A DNA stretch of 64,000 bases from Emydura subglobosa (Eukaryota > Chordata > Testudines > Chelidae). The translations under genes were made by a program, and so were the position numbers. The notes below the pieces were generated by a model. It worked only from the letters and a program-made list of their open reading frames with translations, ran no database searches and was not told the DNA's origin. The DNA lies in contig ML680053.1 of the NCBI GenBank assembly GCA_007922225.1, forward strand, positions 967,434 to 1,031,433, written 5' to 3'. Shown here piece after piece: positions 34,547 through 45,425 of this stretch. How positions within the stretch are numbered: the stretch's first letter is position 1; every line of letters begins with the position of its first letter.

Positions 34547-34655
34547 GTTTGAAGACAAATACACCCTGAAACTGACTTTCAGCAGCAGGGAAACCAAACA
34601 GCAGAGGGAAGCAGAGTTCACCAAATCTATGGCTAATTCTTCAATAACAATGGAA
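34547..34655 (+). pseudogene. SPCS2: SPCS2 exon 5 duplicate, truncated and frameshifted
   Basis: After a preserved splice acceptor 'gtcccttcaag', the sequence 'gtttgaagacaaatacacc' follows SPCS2 exon 5 closely to 'aacaatggaaca'. There it is cut off by a minus-strand CR1. A one-base loss ('gctaattcttc' against 'gctaaattcttc') breaks the frame. No stop codon or 3' UTR is retained. It cannot give a full C-terminal domain. Confidence 0.85.
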
Positions 34656-35255
34656 CAGATTCCCAACATGCTGGTAGCTTTTTTGAATCCCGCTGCACAT
34701 TGAGTGGATGTTTTCGGAGAACTAGCCACAATGACTCCGAGATCTCTTTCTTGAGCGGTAACAGCTAATTTAGATCCCAACATTTTATATGTACGGTTGA
34801 AATTATGTTTTCCAATGTGAATTACTTTGCATTTATCAACATTGAATTTCATCTGCCATTTTGTTGCCCAGTCACCCAGTTTTGTGAGATCCCTTTGTAA
34901 CTCTTCGCAGTCTGCTTTGGACTTAGCTATCTTGAGTAGTTTTGTATAATTTGCAAATTTTGCCACCTCATTGTTTATCCCTTTTCTCAGATCATTTATG
35001 ACTACGTTGAACAGTGCTGGTCCCAGTACAGACCCCTGGGGGACACCACTATTTACCTCTCTCCATTCTGAAAACTGACCATTTATTCCTACTCTGTTTC
35101 TTATCTTTTAAACCAGTTACTGATCCAGGAGAGGACCTTCCCTGTTATCCCACAACAGCTTACTTTGCTTCAGAGCCTTTGGTGAGGGACCTTGTCAAAG
35201 CCTTTCTGAAAATGTAAGTACACTATATCCACAGGATCACCCTTGTCCATATGCT
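34656..35255 (-). mobile_element. CR1 LINE RT part, minus strand
   Basis: Read on the minus strand it encodes the RT palm-to-thumb region: FxKGFDKVPH-like, a mutated FADDTKL (here FANYTKLL), DCEELQRDLTKLGDW and KFNVDKCKV. The catalytic aspartates are lost, so it is inactive. Confidence 0.85.
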
Positions 35256-35259
35256 TCGA

Positions 35260-36612
35260 GGACAAAAGGGTACCCTTATGAGGGATGTTATTGAGGTAGT
35301 AGATCCTGGTGAGCATATTGAGAGGCGCTTTCATCTGGAGCGACAAGCCCTGATGCCTATTTACAGCGTAAAAATATCCTATGGCAAGCATGAGGAGGAA
35401 GTCAAGCCCTTATGGACACAGATTTTCAACTCATTTCACAGAAGGGCTACATCCACAAGTAAAAGTTGCTTTGGGTAGTCTTAATTTACCAGCTATGATG
35501 TGGGAGGCACTGTTACAGAGGGTCCGGCAAGCCCATTTACTAGTGAGTCAAGCCTTCCCTGATAAACACAAAGGGAAAGCTGCTGCGCAGACGAGAGAAA
35601 AAGTGGCTGCCCAGATCCCCTTTCAGAATCAAGGGAGTAAGGAAGGTGATTCAGTCCCCAAGGGAGTTAACAGAGGGCATGACCGAGGGCGCAACCATGG
35701 GAGAATCGATCTCCTGAGCTGGGTACTGTGGAATCGAGCTCTCCAATATGCCTTAAAACCCTAACTGATGGCAAATCGAAGAAGCATCCGGCTGACCTGA
35801 TTTGCCAAAAGGAGAGGGAGCATCGCACTCCAGAGAAGTGTGCTGATGAGGGTCAGTGGCCGACCTCACCTCCTGAGAAGCCCTTGGAGGCATGGGGGGG
35901 GGAGGGAGGGGCCCGAGCGTCCCCTGATACATGCGGCACCTTTAACATCTGATAAGTGGGGATGACCCACTATCTGGGTGGATTTTGAACAGGGGGTGTT
36001 CGGACAGCATATGCTTGTAGCTACTGGTGCCACCATATCATTGATTGATGACTGCTTAGTACCTGCAATGGTCAAGTTAAAGGGAAATCACCAGCAGAGG
36101 TTAGAGGGGTTTGAAGGTTCCAGTGTAGACACGCCTCTCTCTCTTGTCCCCTTATTTACACCATTGTAAGGAATACATGGACAGGGATTTTTGGTTTGGC
36201 ATGTGCTGGAGAAGCAGCTATTTTGGGCATGACTTGTACGCTGAAGATGCAGGCTGTTGTTGATTTAGCTAATTGGGTGTTGTAGATTGGATTGGGAATT
36301 CCTAGAGTTGTCACAGCTGAGCACAGGGTGGCAGCTCTTAAAGCACCAGACTGGTATCCCATGGATGCTGCTAACATAGTACAGGCACAACCCCAAGCAT
36401 GGGCTAAGAATAAACTGGATTGTGGCTGGGTAGATGCCTGCGTTCTTATTGTGGGACCTGATCCAACACCCCAGAAGCAGTAAAAATACCCAAAAGAGGC
36501 TGAGGAAGAATTGCTACCCACAATTACTGATATTTTGCAGCAAAAGGTGTTAGTGGAAATTAATAGCACAAATAACTTGCCCATATGGCCAGTCCTTAAA
36601 GCAGAAAGAAAA
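35260..36612 (+). pseudogene. Retroviral gag-protease-RT remnant
   Basis: This region is plus-strand and reads in broken frames. At 35.3-35.75 kb is a gag-like part with a basic, Gln- and Arg-rich C-terminal tail and no CCHC knuckle seen. At about 35.98-36.17 kb is a retropepsin-like segment 'MLVATGATISLI', whose catalytic Asp is replaced by Ala. At about 36.5-36.6 kb is an RT-start-like 'NNLPIWPVLKAE'. The retroviral class is not clear; class-I-like is a guess. It lies inside duplication copy B between two CR1 pieces. Confidence 0.55.
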
Positions 36613-36752
36613 CATAGTGATTCTATGGTAGAGTTTGGCTCATTTAAGATTTTTATTTCATTTGACTCTATCCTTTCTTTCACATATAGTGCCAATCCCC
36701 CACCAATACGACAATTCTGTCCTGATTTTGTACCCTGCTATTACCGTGTCCC
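36613..36752 (-). mobile_element. CR1 endonuclease fragment, minus strand
   Basis: It matches 23756-23900 ('tctatggtagagtttggctc'). The copy continues at 37317-37400 after an LTR insertion. Confidence 0.7.
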
Positions 36753-37316
36753 ATTTGTAGGAGAGTAAAGAGTTAAAAGCTGGCAAAATGGTCCGGCCTA
36801 AGTAACAGGGAACTGGGTCATGGCACGGGCAAACCTTGTTTCTGTTAATTGGTGTGAATTCTAGTTAGTCTTTTATCTCTCTTCTTTTCCTCCCTTCCTA
36901 GCCATCAGTGCCGGGGGATCAGGCTAACAAAATAACTATCGCCATTCCTGCACAAGGCCTTTGGTGGGAAGGAAGCATTATCTTCCTTCTCCCCTGGCAT
37001 ACCTTTACTTCAAAGAATGTTAGTGTAAAATGTATAGGTTTTAAGGTGATGTGCCTGCCCTCCGTATGGCAATCCTGTAAACAACAAACGGGGGTGGGTA
37101 TAACTGTATTCATCATGTAGTTAATATTCATTTTATAGGTGTCAGTGTAACCAAACAAGGGTCTATGGGAAGTTGCTGGAAATGTATACATTTACATGCT
37201 GTTATGGATAAAAGAACTGTAAAGTAACCCCCTCGTTGCTCGAGGTGGAATGAGCAGGCAATAAAGGGTTCTGTCTCCCCAGTCCGTCCCAGGGACAACC
37301 TGTTTGGTTATTTCTA
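36753..37316 (+). mobile_element. LTR inserted in CR1 copy, plus strand
   Basis: It interrupts the CR1-derived 'gtgtcccat...tgtttgggag' sequence that is continuous at 23880-23940. It has an AATAAA at 37260-37265 and a TATA-like GATAAAAG at 37207-37214. It ends in AACA. It shares 'taatattcattttata' with the LTR at 55697-56063. Confidence 0.6.
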
Positions 37317-37639
37317 ACACCACTGATATATATTTGTACCCTGCTATTATTGTTTACCAATGTTTGGGAGAGGTAACAGGAAAAGTATGAGGATAGGCCA
37401 GGATTCATTCAGGTGTTTAGGCTCCGGCTTTTGTGGAACTTGGCCTACTACACCCTAAAGGCTCAGGAACAAAGAGGCACATAAAAATAACCCAATATCA
37501 TGTATTTCTGGTTTGTTTGTTTTTGTTTTGTTTTTTGTACTTTTGTGACTTGAGGGTCTATAACTCCTGATTTTTTAATTATTGTGGTTGTCAAGCTATT
37601 TTGGATTTGTAGATGTGTGTTCATTATGTTCTGAAGGCC

Positions 37640-38450
37640 AAAACTCTAACTGGGTTAAAATAGAAATAGATAAGAATTAGATTAGATGAGGCACTGGTGA
37701 GCCCTCATTTGGAGTACTGTGTATAGTTTTGGGCCCTCCCACCCCCCACTACAGAAAGGATGTGAACAAATTGGAAAGAGACCTGCAGGGGGCACTGAAA
37801 ATGATGAGGGGGCTGGAGCACATGACTTATGAGGAGAGGCTGAGGGAACTAGGCTTGTTTAGTCTGCAGAAGAGAAGAATGAGGGGATTTGATAGCAGCC
37901 TTCAACTACCTGAAGCGGGATTCCAGGGAAGATGGAACTAGGCTGTTTTCAGTGGTATTAGATGACAGAACTAGGAGCAATGGTCTCAAGTTGCAGTGGG
38001 GGAGGTCTAAGTTGGATATTAGGAAAAACGTTTTCACTAGGAGGGTGGTGAAGCACTGGAATGGGTTACCTAGAGATGTGGTGGAATCTCCATCCTTAGA
38101 GGTTTTTAAGGTGCAGCTTGACAAAGCCCTGGCTGGGATGGTTTAGTTGGGGTAGATCCTGCTTTGATCAGGGGGTTGGACTAGATGACCTCCTGAGGTC
38201 CCTTCCAAACCAAATCTTCTATGATTCAATACATTCCTTATGATAGGTCCATCAATGGCTATTAGATGAGATGATCAAGGATGCCATCCCATGCTCTAGA
38301 TGTTGCTTCTGATTGCCAGATGCTGGGAGTGGACGACAGGGGATTGGTCACTCAATGATTGACTGTTCCATTCATTCCCTCTCCAGCACCTGGCATTGAC
38401 CACTGTTGGGTAGATGGACCATTGGTCTTGACCCACTATGGTCGTTTTTA
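37640..38450 (+). mobile_element. Nested CR1 3' ends
   Basis: An older CR1 tail (37640-37679 and 38232-38450, matching 24155-24435) is split by a younger CR1 3' part (about 37680-38231). The younger part encodes the RT C-terminal end (RSKLDIRKNVFTRR, HWNGLPRDVVES) and ends 'cttctatgattc'. Confidence 0.8.
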
Positions 38451-38775
38451 TGTTTAGCAAAAATTACAGAAGAATTTTACCTTTGAGAAGGCTGTAATAT
38501 GAGATAGCATACTGTCCTTATTGAATATCTGAGAATCAAGTTCTATACACAAGCAATGGCATGTGAAAAGGCACTAAGGGCTGGATTGAGAGGCAAAATA
38601 ACAGTTGCAAAAGGCAATCTCCATTTGTGAATCAAATTCAATTGAAGTTTTGACACCAAGCCAGGAAATCAGTCAGACTGGAAGTCACATGATCCAACAG
38701 AATAAAATAAGAAGAAAGTTAGGATTAAAAATTCCAAATTAAAAATCACAGTAAAAAATATAGCAAGTGCTATAC

Positions 38776-39128
38776 TAGGAACACAAATATCATTGCTAAA
38801 ACTAATACCAACTATTTACTTATACATATTTTATGAGTATTTGTGCTAATTTATTTTAATAACAATGAGCTGCATTTTCATAATGACAACAAAGGTAAAT
38901 GATGAAGCGGTAAGAGTAATAAAAACAACATTTTAAAAGGAGCAAAGCTATATTTCAAATGGATTAGAAGGAAGGGAGTGCAAGCTAGGGAATCAGCAGC
39001 AGATAAAATCAATTTGTGAACTGTTCTGAGACTTGATGTAGCCGTATAATCTGATACAGAATTCTTTTAAATACTCAAAACGGGTGACACCTGCTTTTTG
39101 AGGGGGTGAATGTGAAATATTTCACTGA
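38776..39128. other. AT-rich spacer, nothing recognised
   Basis: This is non-coding AT-rich DNA between the end of duplication copy B and the MITE at 39129. No repeat family or exon was recognised. Confidence 0.4.
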
Positions 39129-39412
39129 GGCTATGCCTACACTGACCGCCGCGAAGTCGCCGCCGTCAGATCGACTTACCTGGATCGCCTGAGCGGTCAG
39201 TCAAGACCCGCTCATTCGATCCAGAAGGCGACGTAGTAAAACCACCTCCAAGTGGCGCAGCGCTGCGGCAAGGGGAACGCGGGTCCCGTTGGCGCAGCGC
39301 CGTGAAGCCGGCGCGCAGAAAAGAAGCAGGGCCGTCGACGGGAGTTACGCACATTCTGTGTGTAACTCCCGTCAACGGCCGCCAACTCGCCGGGGTAAGT
39401 GTGGACCAAGCC
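39129..39412 (+). mobile_element. CpG-rich fold-back MITE, copy 1
   Basis: The ends are 'ggctatgcctacactgac' and 'gtaagtgtggaccaagcc' (inverted). There are two internal hairpins: about 39340-39371 ('gggagttacgcac' with 'gtgtgtaactccc') and about 39180-39222. Flanks TGA/TGG may be an aged 3-bp target duplication. Relatives lie at 60469-60742 and 61230-61454. Confidence 0.75.
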
Positions 39413-39670
39413 TGGGACTCCTGTAGCACCGCTGCAGGTTGTATCGGACGCAGAGCAGCTGCACCAAGTCCTAGGAAGCAGGCACTGAGCTGTGTGGGCC
39501 TGGGAGGGGGACATTAAAAAGCCCCTCTGGCCCCCCCCATTTTTGCGAACAGGGCAGGTGGCTCCTCCCACCAGAGTCACTGTTAGCCCCTGCCCCTCCC
39601 TGTGCTGGGTTTTGCCCTCTGCCCCCTGCTGGCAGCGCCTCACCCCTGGGTTAAACCCCGGCTCCTGCCT

Positions 39671-39730
39671 TCCCCCTCCCTGATTCTGCCCCTCAGCCCC
39701 TCCCCCTCCCTGATTCTGCCCCTCAGCCCC
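39671..39730. repeat. Perfect 30-bp tandem duplication
   Basis: The 30-base C-rich unit at 39671-39700 is repeated exactly at 39701-39730, in the CpG-rich region upstream of NEU3. Confidence 0.9.
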
Positions 39731-39859
39731 TCCCTCCAGCTGCTTCACCCCCCAGGCCGGTAAAATCCCGCCCCCTGCTCAGGTGATGCCCATCCCCCTC
39801 CTATTTGCCCCCTTTCAGCCCCGCCAAAGAGGAGGCAGCAGAAGCAGACTCCAAGTAAG

Positions 39860-40260
39860 GGCAGAGTGAGGGCAGCAGGGGCTTCAGTGGGTGTTACTGA
39901 GCATGCGCGGTTCCTGCGCGCATGCGTACTCCTACCTAGGTAGTACATTCCGACGGAGCTGCAGTTCTAGTACTACGGGTGCCGGCTGGGGACAGGCAAG
40001 GAGCGGCTGTTGCTGCGCCCGTCCAGCAGCGTACAGCGCCGGAGCCTCTGGGCGGGTGAGTGGGGAGCGGGGTCTGCGGCAGGGGCAGGTCTGGGGGGGG
40101 AGCGGAGGGGACTCGGTGCGGTGGGGGCGGGGGGCAGGGGGCAGGTGTGATGGGGCGGAGGGGACTTGGCACGGTTGGGGGCAGGTGTGGAGCTGCTGGG
40201 CTGTCCTGCTGCTCCCGGAGCCGGAGCCGCCTCTCCTGGCTGCTGCCCTGCTCCAAGGAC
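39860..40260 (+). promoter_or_regulatory. NEU3: CpG-rich promoter and probable non-coding exon 1 of NEU3
   Basis: This GC/CpG-dense region has no TATA box. A strong donor context 'gggcgg|gtgagtgg' lies at 40056 and could end a 5' UTR exon that splices to the acceptor at 41798-41799. It lies 1.8 kb upstream of the NEU3 start codon in the right orientation. The transcription start is not readable. Confidence 0.55.
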
Positions 40261-40513
40261 TCAGGACTTAACCCTTGCCAAGGTCACAGCTTCGATTTTC
40301 ACCTCTCTGTGGTGTTTAGGCTCCCCTGGGTCTAGTTTGCTGCATGCACCGTGGGAAAGAACAGAAAGTCAGGGTCGGACTGCGCTGGGGACCGTGCCTG
40401 CAGGGATCCTCTCCGGCAGGCGGGCGTGGGTGGAAGGTAAATTATTGCAATGGGCAGGTGCTGGGAAAGTCTGGGCTTGGCGGAAGGTGCCTGTTTGTCA
40501 TTTGGAGACATCG

Positions 40514-40595
40514 GGGGCCAGATTCTGATCTCTGTGATGCTGGTGTAAACCCAGAGCCAGAAATTACTCTGGCATAACTGAGCAGAATTTGGCCC
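40514..40595. repeat. MITE of the 'GGCCAGATTCTGA' family
   Basis: It starts 'ggccagattctgatctctg' and ends 'gcagaatttggccc', an inverted repeat. It lies in the probable NEU3 first intron. Confidence 0.65.
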
Positions 40596-41799
40596 TAAAT
40601 CAGTGTTGTCCCCCCTTTCCTTCCTGCTGTTCAGAACTACTCCAGGACTGGATCCTGCTCTCACCGAAATCAGCAGGAGCTAAACTGCACTGAGCACCTT
40701 GCAAGATCGATCCCTTAGTCAGCTGCCTGAGATCACGCAGTGAGTCCAAGGCAGAGAAAGAAGAAGAAGCCAAATCTCCTGACTTGTGGCTCACCTACAG
40801 GCAGGGCTGCCAAAAGTCCGTAAATTTACGGGCAGTCAGTAAAAAAAAAATGTAAAATTTTAACTGTAAATAAATGAAAATGTCAGTGAAATTGGGTAGA
40901 AATAAAACGTATTGTATTTTGAAACCAATGATCATAGTTCAGAATCAGTTCTTGTATCGTAAAACTACACTGACCATGATGTTATTAATTTCCTGTTGTC
41001 TATTATTGCACACGCCTAAAGAATCCAGTTGATCAATTAACTGCAGCTAAAACAACTGCGTAATTCTGAATTCCTGAGTACAGAATAGCATGAGTGAGTA
41101 CACACTTTTGTGACATTACTGTATCGTTTATGGTATTTTTAGTGATGTCAGTAAAAAGTTTACCATGACAGTAAAAAAAAAACCCCAAAACTTCAGATTT
41201 TCATGTCAGTAAAAACTAAAATGCCAGGTATTATGGCCATCCTGCCTCGCTCCAAACTCCAAACTGTGTCCAGCATTTGTGTATAAAGGAGATGGACTTT
41301 TTTTTAAACAAAAGTAAAATGTCCCTCTTCTAATTTAGGTTGCTTCATTGGTGTTTCTCTTTTGGTCCATTTCTCTTTCTGGCTCTGCACTCGGAGCTGT
41401 GGTTTGTGGTGGTGTTTGAAGAGACAGAAGTTTTCACTGATGTTTTCATTAAAAATGTCACAATCGCATTTCCCTCGATATGATCAACAAAAGTGTGCAG
41501 TAAACTGGTAGGTTTCAGAGCGTGGACAAAAGCCCATTTTGGGGAGTTGGGAGCAAAAGAAATAGCTTCAAAAAGAAGTGAAACAAGGATGTGCACAGGC
41601 AGAGGTGGGCTGTTACCCTGTATGATGAGCTCTGCTGTATGCAAGTTAATGCACTCCCAGCGTTATGGTTCAGACTTGTTGCTGGTTGCCTCTGAGGATC
41701 CTAGCATGTTTCCTCTCTGAGCAGGAGGGTGCAGCTCTGTGGCTGAGAAGCCCTGTAGCTAGTATTATTTTAACCCTCTTGATCCCTTTTCTCTCCCAG

Positions 41800-42030
41800 C
41801 TAATATTTCTGGTACATCGAGACATCATGATCAAGGCTTCGATGAGCTCAGGGAAGGTGACTCTCTTCCCCCAGGAACCGCAGAGTGGGGTCACCTATCG
41901 GATCCCCGCGTTGCTGTATATCCCCACGGACACTTTCCTGGCCTTTGCAGAGAAGCGCCGCTCCACCAGGGACGAGGATGCTGAGTGCCTGGTGCTGAGA
42001 CGAGGTCAGAAGAAAGGGGCTTCGGTCGAG
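41800..42030 (+). CDS. NEU3: NEU3 coding exon 1 (with 27 nt of 5' UTR)
   Basis: The acceptor is 'ttctctcccag' (AG 41798-41799). The ATG at 41827 has A-rich context; an in-frame ATG also lies at 41842. It encodes 68 residues and ends GTCGAG before a GTAATT donor, phase 0. Confidence 0.9.
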
Positions 42031-43824
42031 GTAATTCCTTATGCGCTGAGGCAGCAGCTCTGTTTCTTTGCAGACCCCTGTCACTTGCTGTCTGCTCCCA
42101 ACCAAAGCGTCTCAGCGTTAGTGCTTCCCAGGCTTCTGCCTCTCCCTGAACACCTGCACCCCCGGATATTCACCCCCGGGATATTCGTCAGATGCTTCGG
42201 GCGCCAGGCTAGATCCTGCGAGGGGCGGAGAACTCTGATGAGGTGCCGAGGGGCTTTATCTGCCTTTTGAAGTCCAGAGGGAGTTGAGGCTGCTCAGTAC
42301 CTTGCAGGAGGGCACCCCTAAGGAGCATGCTGGGGGAGGGGTACGTCGGCAAGCCCCACAGACACTAGCCCTCATCCACTTTCCTCCCCTGCCCACAGCA
42401 ATCTGTTAACTTCCTTCCCAAAATCTCCTGCTGCTTCTTTGCCTCTGTGTACAGCTTGCCAGCTCTCTGGGGCAGGGACTTTACGTATTTGGATACGTTT
42501 TGCACAGGGCCCAACGTCTTGTCCGCTCTTAACGATACAATTGCAGGGACTCCAGCTGTCCCTTTCCATGGAGCTAGCAACTGCCGTGATCGGCATGTGT
42601 CTTGTCTCTAATTGCAGCCAGGCTGTGTCTGGCTGGATCCATGACCCATCCAGTCCTGGAGGCGGCCGTACAGGACGGTCATTGTGATGTACTGAGAAAT
42701 GGGCCCCGCTCACTTACCCCTCTGAGCTTCCTGTCCTCTCCTCCTTTCTCCTGCTGCAGTGGGGGCCCATGGAGTCCTTGACGAGCGCCGTATTACCGGG
42801 TCACCGCACGATGAACCCCTGCCCAGTGTACGAGCGGAAGAGCAAGACAATCTTCCTCTTCTTCGTCTGTGTGAGGCAGGATGTCACAGAGCGATGGCAG
42901 ATCCTCACCGGGCAGAACGCCGCCCGGCTGTGCTACGTTCACAGCAGAGACGCTGGCCAGACCTGGAGCTCGTTAACGGACTTAACAGAGCCGGTGATTG
43001 GGGAAGACCTGAAGGACTGGGCCACGTTTGCCGTGGGGCCAGGGCACGGGGTGCAGCTCAGCTCCGGACAGCTGGTGATCCCGGCTTACGTCTACCGCGT
43101 TACCGTCCGCTGCTGCGGCCTGCCACTGCCCTTCTCGACCCGGCCCCACTCCTTGATCTTCTATAGCGACGACGCTGGGCAGCACTGGCACAAGGGCGAG
43201 CTGATCCAGGGAATGAAGACGTTAGAGTGCGAGGTGGCCGAGGTGGCGCGCCAGAACGGCGACAACGTGCTGTACTGCAGCGCCCGCACGCCGTGCTGCT
43301 GCCGGGCGGTGGCGCTCAGCACAGACGGGGGGCTGACATTCGAGAGGTCCTCCCCGTGCGAGCAGCTGTGTGAGCAGCCGCCTCTCGGCTGCCAGGGCAG
43401 TGTGGTGAGCTTCACGCCGACACCGGGGCGTCTGGAGGTGGATGCCAAGGATGGGCCAGACTCCCCAGCCTGTGAGAAGGGTGGGAACGCCCCCTCCCTC
43501 ACCCACAGACGGGCCCTGTCCTGGCTGCTTTACTCCCACCCGACGGGTAAATGCAAGCGAGTAGACCTGGGCATCTACCTCACCACCTCCCCGTTGCAGG
43601 AGGGCGAGTGGGAAGCTCCCTGGGTCCTGTACAAAGGGCCGAGCGGTTACTCGGACCTGGCCGTGCGCCAGGGGCCACCGCTCTTGTTTGGCTGCCTGTT
43701 TGAGTGTGGGGTGGCTCACCCGTGTGAGGAGATCGCCTTCCAGCTCTTCACTGAGGAGGAGCTGCGGGATGGCAGCGGCTGCCCCAGCGCTCGGAGCGGC
43801 AGCCCAAAGCTAACCTGCATCTAG
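41800..43824 (+). CDS. NEU3: Sialidase-3, membrane ganglioside neuraminidase, whole coding region
   Basis: This exo-alpha-sialidase removes sialic acid from gangliosides at the plasma membrane. The coding exons are 41827-42030 and 42760-43824, giving 422 residues (human NEU3 is 428 as I recall). The N-terminal YRIP motif is residues 24-27 with the first catalytic Arg. E42, R44 and D49 in 'AEKRRSTRDED' correspond to the active-site loop of the family. There are three Asp-boxes: SRDAGQTW (130-137), SDDAGQHW (204-211) and STDGGLTF (255-262). The ECEVAEV Glu region is 224-230, Arg244 is in YCSARTP, and late 'KRVDLGIY' and 'GYSDLA' carry the third Arg and the nucleophile Tyr. Synteny with SPCS2 supports NEU3 rather than NEU2 or NEU4. 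A second Met at residue 6 mirrors the two-Met start of the family. Confidence 0.95.
42760..43824 (+). CDS. NEU3: NEU3 coding exon 2 (final)
   Basis: It starts after 'ctgctgcag' with TGG GGG CCC (Trp-Gly-Pro). It encodes the rest of the six-bladed propeller to TAG at 43822-43824. A Lys/Asp/Glu-rich insert near residues 295-325 replaces the variable loop of mammals. Confidence 0.95.
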   Translation, partial: WGPMESLTSAVLPGHRTMNPCPVYERKSKTIFLFFVCVRQDVTERWQILTGQNAARLCYVHSRDAGQTWSSLTDLTEPVIGEDLKDWATFAVGPGHGVQLSSGQLVIPAYVYRVTVRCCGLPLPFSTRPHSLIFYSDDAGQHWHKGELIQGMKTLECEVAEVARQNGDNVLYCSARTPCCCRAVALSTDGGLTFERSSPCEQLCEQPPLGCQGSVVSFTPTPGRLEVDAKDGPDSPACEKGGNAPSLTHRRALSWLLYSHPTGKCKRVDLGIYLTTSPLQEGEWEAPWVLYKGPSGYSDLAVRQGPPLLFGCLFECGVAHPCEEIAFQLFTEEELRDGSGCPSARSGSPKLTCI

Positions 43825-44403
43825 CGCCCTCCACGGCGGCAGTAAGCGCGATGAAGATCTCCATCCCTCAGCCCATTAGGAGGGATTGAAACCATGAGGC
43901 CTGGGCTCCCACCGTTCCAGCTGCTCAGCCATTCTGACTGTCAGGCCTTGGGCGTGTCAAGCCGGACAGCCAGAAACGAAGGCCCGATTCCCCCCCCCCA
44001 TATCCAGGCCTCCCCTGTCGGCTCAGTAACCAGCTGCAGCCCTGGATTGGCTACCTCTGCCGAGTGGGTCGCTCTGCATCTTTCAGAGCCGTACCTTCCG
44101 TTTTCCATGGGGGGGGTGGCTCGTGGTGGATTGTCAGCCCTGGGGGTTGGGACCTTGGCCACAGCGCAGGCAGCCGCTCCACTGCCATCCTACCGATGTG
44201 CCCCACCCTGACCCAGATGCATCACTGCCCGGGCCCAAACCCCTGCTGGTGTAGCCTGTGGAGCTGATGGACACCAACTCAGGATCTGGCCCAGAGTGAG
44301 GACTGCTCAGTCCTTACGCCACCAGCCCTTCTGCTGACACTGCCGGTGCAGGCGGCACGTTCAGCTGGTGCTAATGTGGGCATTTGGCCTGGTTGTGTGC
44401 AGT

Positions 44404-44545
44404 GGTTCTGTGGCTGTGTCGGTCCCAGGATATGAGAGAGACAAGGTGGAGGAGGTAATATCTTTTACTGACCAAGTTCTGTTGGTGAGAGAGACAAGCT
44501 CTCACCGCACAGAGCTCTTCGCCCACTCTGGGAAAGGTTCTCCTT
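44404..44545 (+). repeat. Dispersed sauropsid repeat
   Basis: The phrases 'gctgtgtcggtcccaggata' and 'gttggtgagagagacaagct' are highly characteristic of an abundant short repeat in turtles and crocodiles, recognised from memory. The strand is arbitrary. Confidence 0.65.
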
Positions 44546-45299
44546 GCGTTTAGCTGTGATTCTCGGTGGAACAGCTTATTAAGCATAAGGAGTTAACAGA
44601 TGTTGCAAGAAACCAAAGGAAATGAGCAGTTAACACCTCTGCAGTCCTAGGACTAAGGAAACCTAGGTCTTGTCTACACTAGCACTTATGCCAGCAAAAA
44701 GTATGTCACTCCAGCGATGTGAGAAAATACCTCAGCCACCTTGTCTCTCTCATGCAGGCTCCTGTCCATTAAGAATTGCACTGAAACAAAAAAACTTGCT
44801 CTGGGGGCAGAGAAAGGGGCAGCAAGATTTCTGCTGTGAGCTCTGTGCTGCTGAGGGTGCTATCTTAGGTGGTCACAAAATATCCCATGTTAGCAGGAAT
44901 AGTAGGTTAGCACCTTGGCCAAGTCTCTGTTTGGGGAACACTCCAACCAGCTTCTTTAAAGCTCTCTTTGCAGTGTCAGCTGGAGAAGTTCTTCAGCATT
45001 TTGTCTCCTTGGGAGAGTCCCGGTGTATCTGGTGTGTGGGCGAGTGAGTTGTCTCTGTTCACTCTGGATACTGCTCCAGGAGCATACACATCCCTCCCTT
45101 AATAAATCGACTCCACAGCATCGCGTCTGCCCTGGGGGGGGAGAAGGGGGGAAGCAGACACCCGCTTTGAGGCAGATGCCAGTACTACTCTCCATCATGT
45201 CTATGCACGTCACCTCCAAGGTGTGCAGAATTGCTGCTGTTATTAGTGTGCTAGAGACTCTGTATTAACCTGTGTCTCTCCCTTCTGAAAATAGTTATT

Positions 45300-45425
45300 A
45301 TAAGCTCTGTGGTCTAGTGTCTGTGGTGGTAGACAGGGACCTGGGTTCCATTCCTGACTCTGCTACTGAATTCCTGGGTGACCTTGGGCAAGTCACTTTG
45401 CCTCTCTGTGCCTCAGTTTTGTAGG
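45300..45425 (+). repeat. MIR-type SINE
   Basis: It has plus-orientation MIR features: 'ggacctgggttccattcc', 'gaccttgggcaagtcacttt' and 'cctctctgtgcctcagtttt'. Confidence 0.8.

Larger units (their letters stand above)
34037..38775 (+). repeat. Segmental duplication, copy B
   Basis: This is a direct copy of 19675-24770, disrupted by an internal retroviral fragment (about 35260-36612), an LTR (about 36753-37316) and a nested CR1 (about 37680-38230), and missing about 2 kb. Unique, non-repeat flanks ('ttaatttcaagcaaaactgc' and 'gagaggcaaaataacagttg') are shared. This rules out mere coincidence of repeats. Confidence 0.8.

Noticed and set aside
39212..39748. Minus-strand open frame of 178 codons
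   Set aside because: It spans a MITE and a tandem duplication. The composition follows the repeat sequence.
40060..40335. GC-rich open frames upstream of NEU3
   Set aside because: They are Gly/Arg-rich, on several frames of a CpG island. The non-coding exon 1 with a GTGAGT donor is a better reading.
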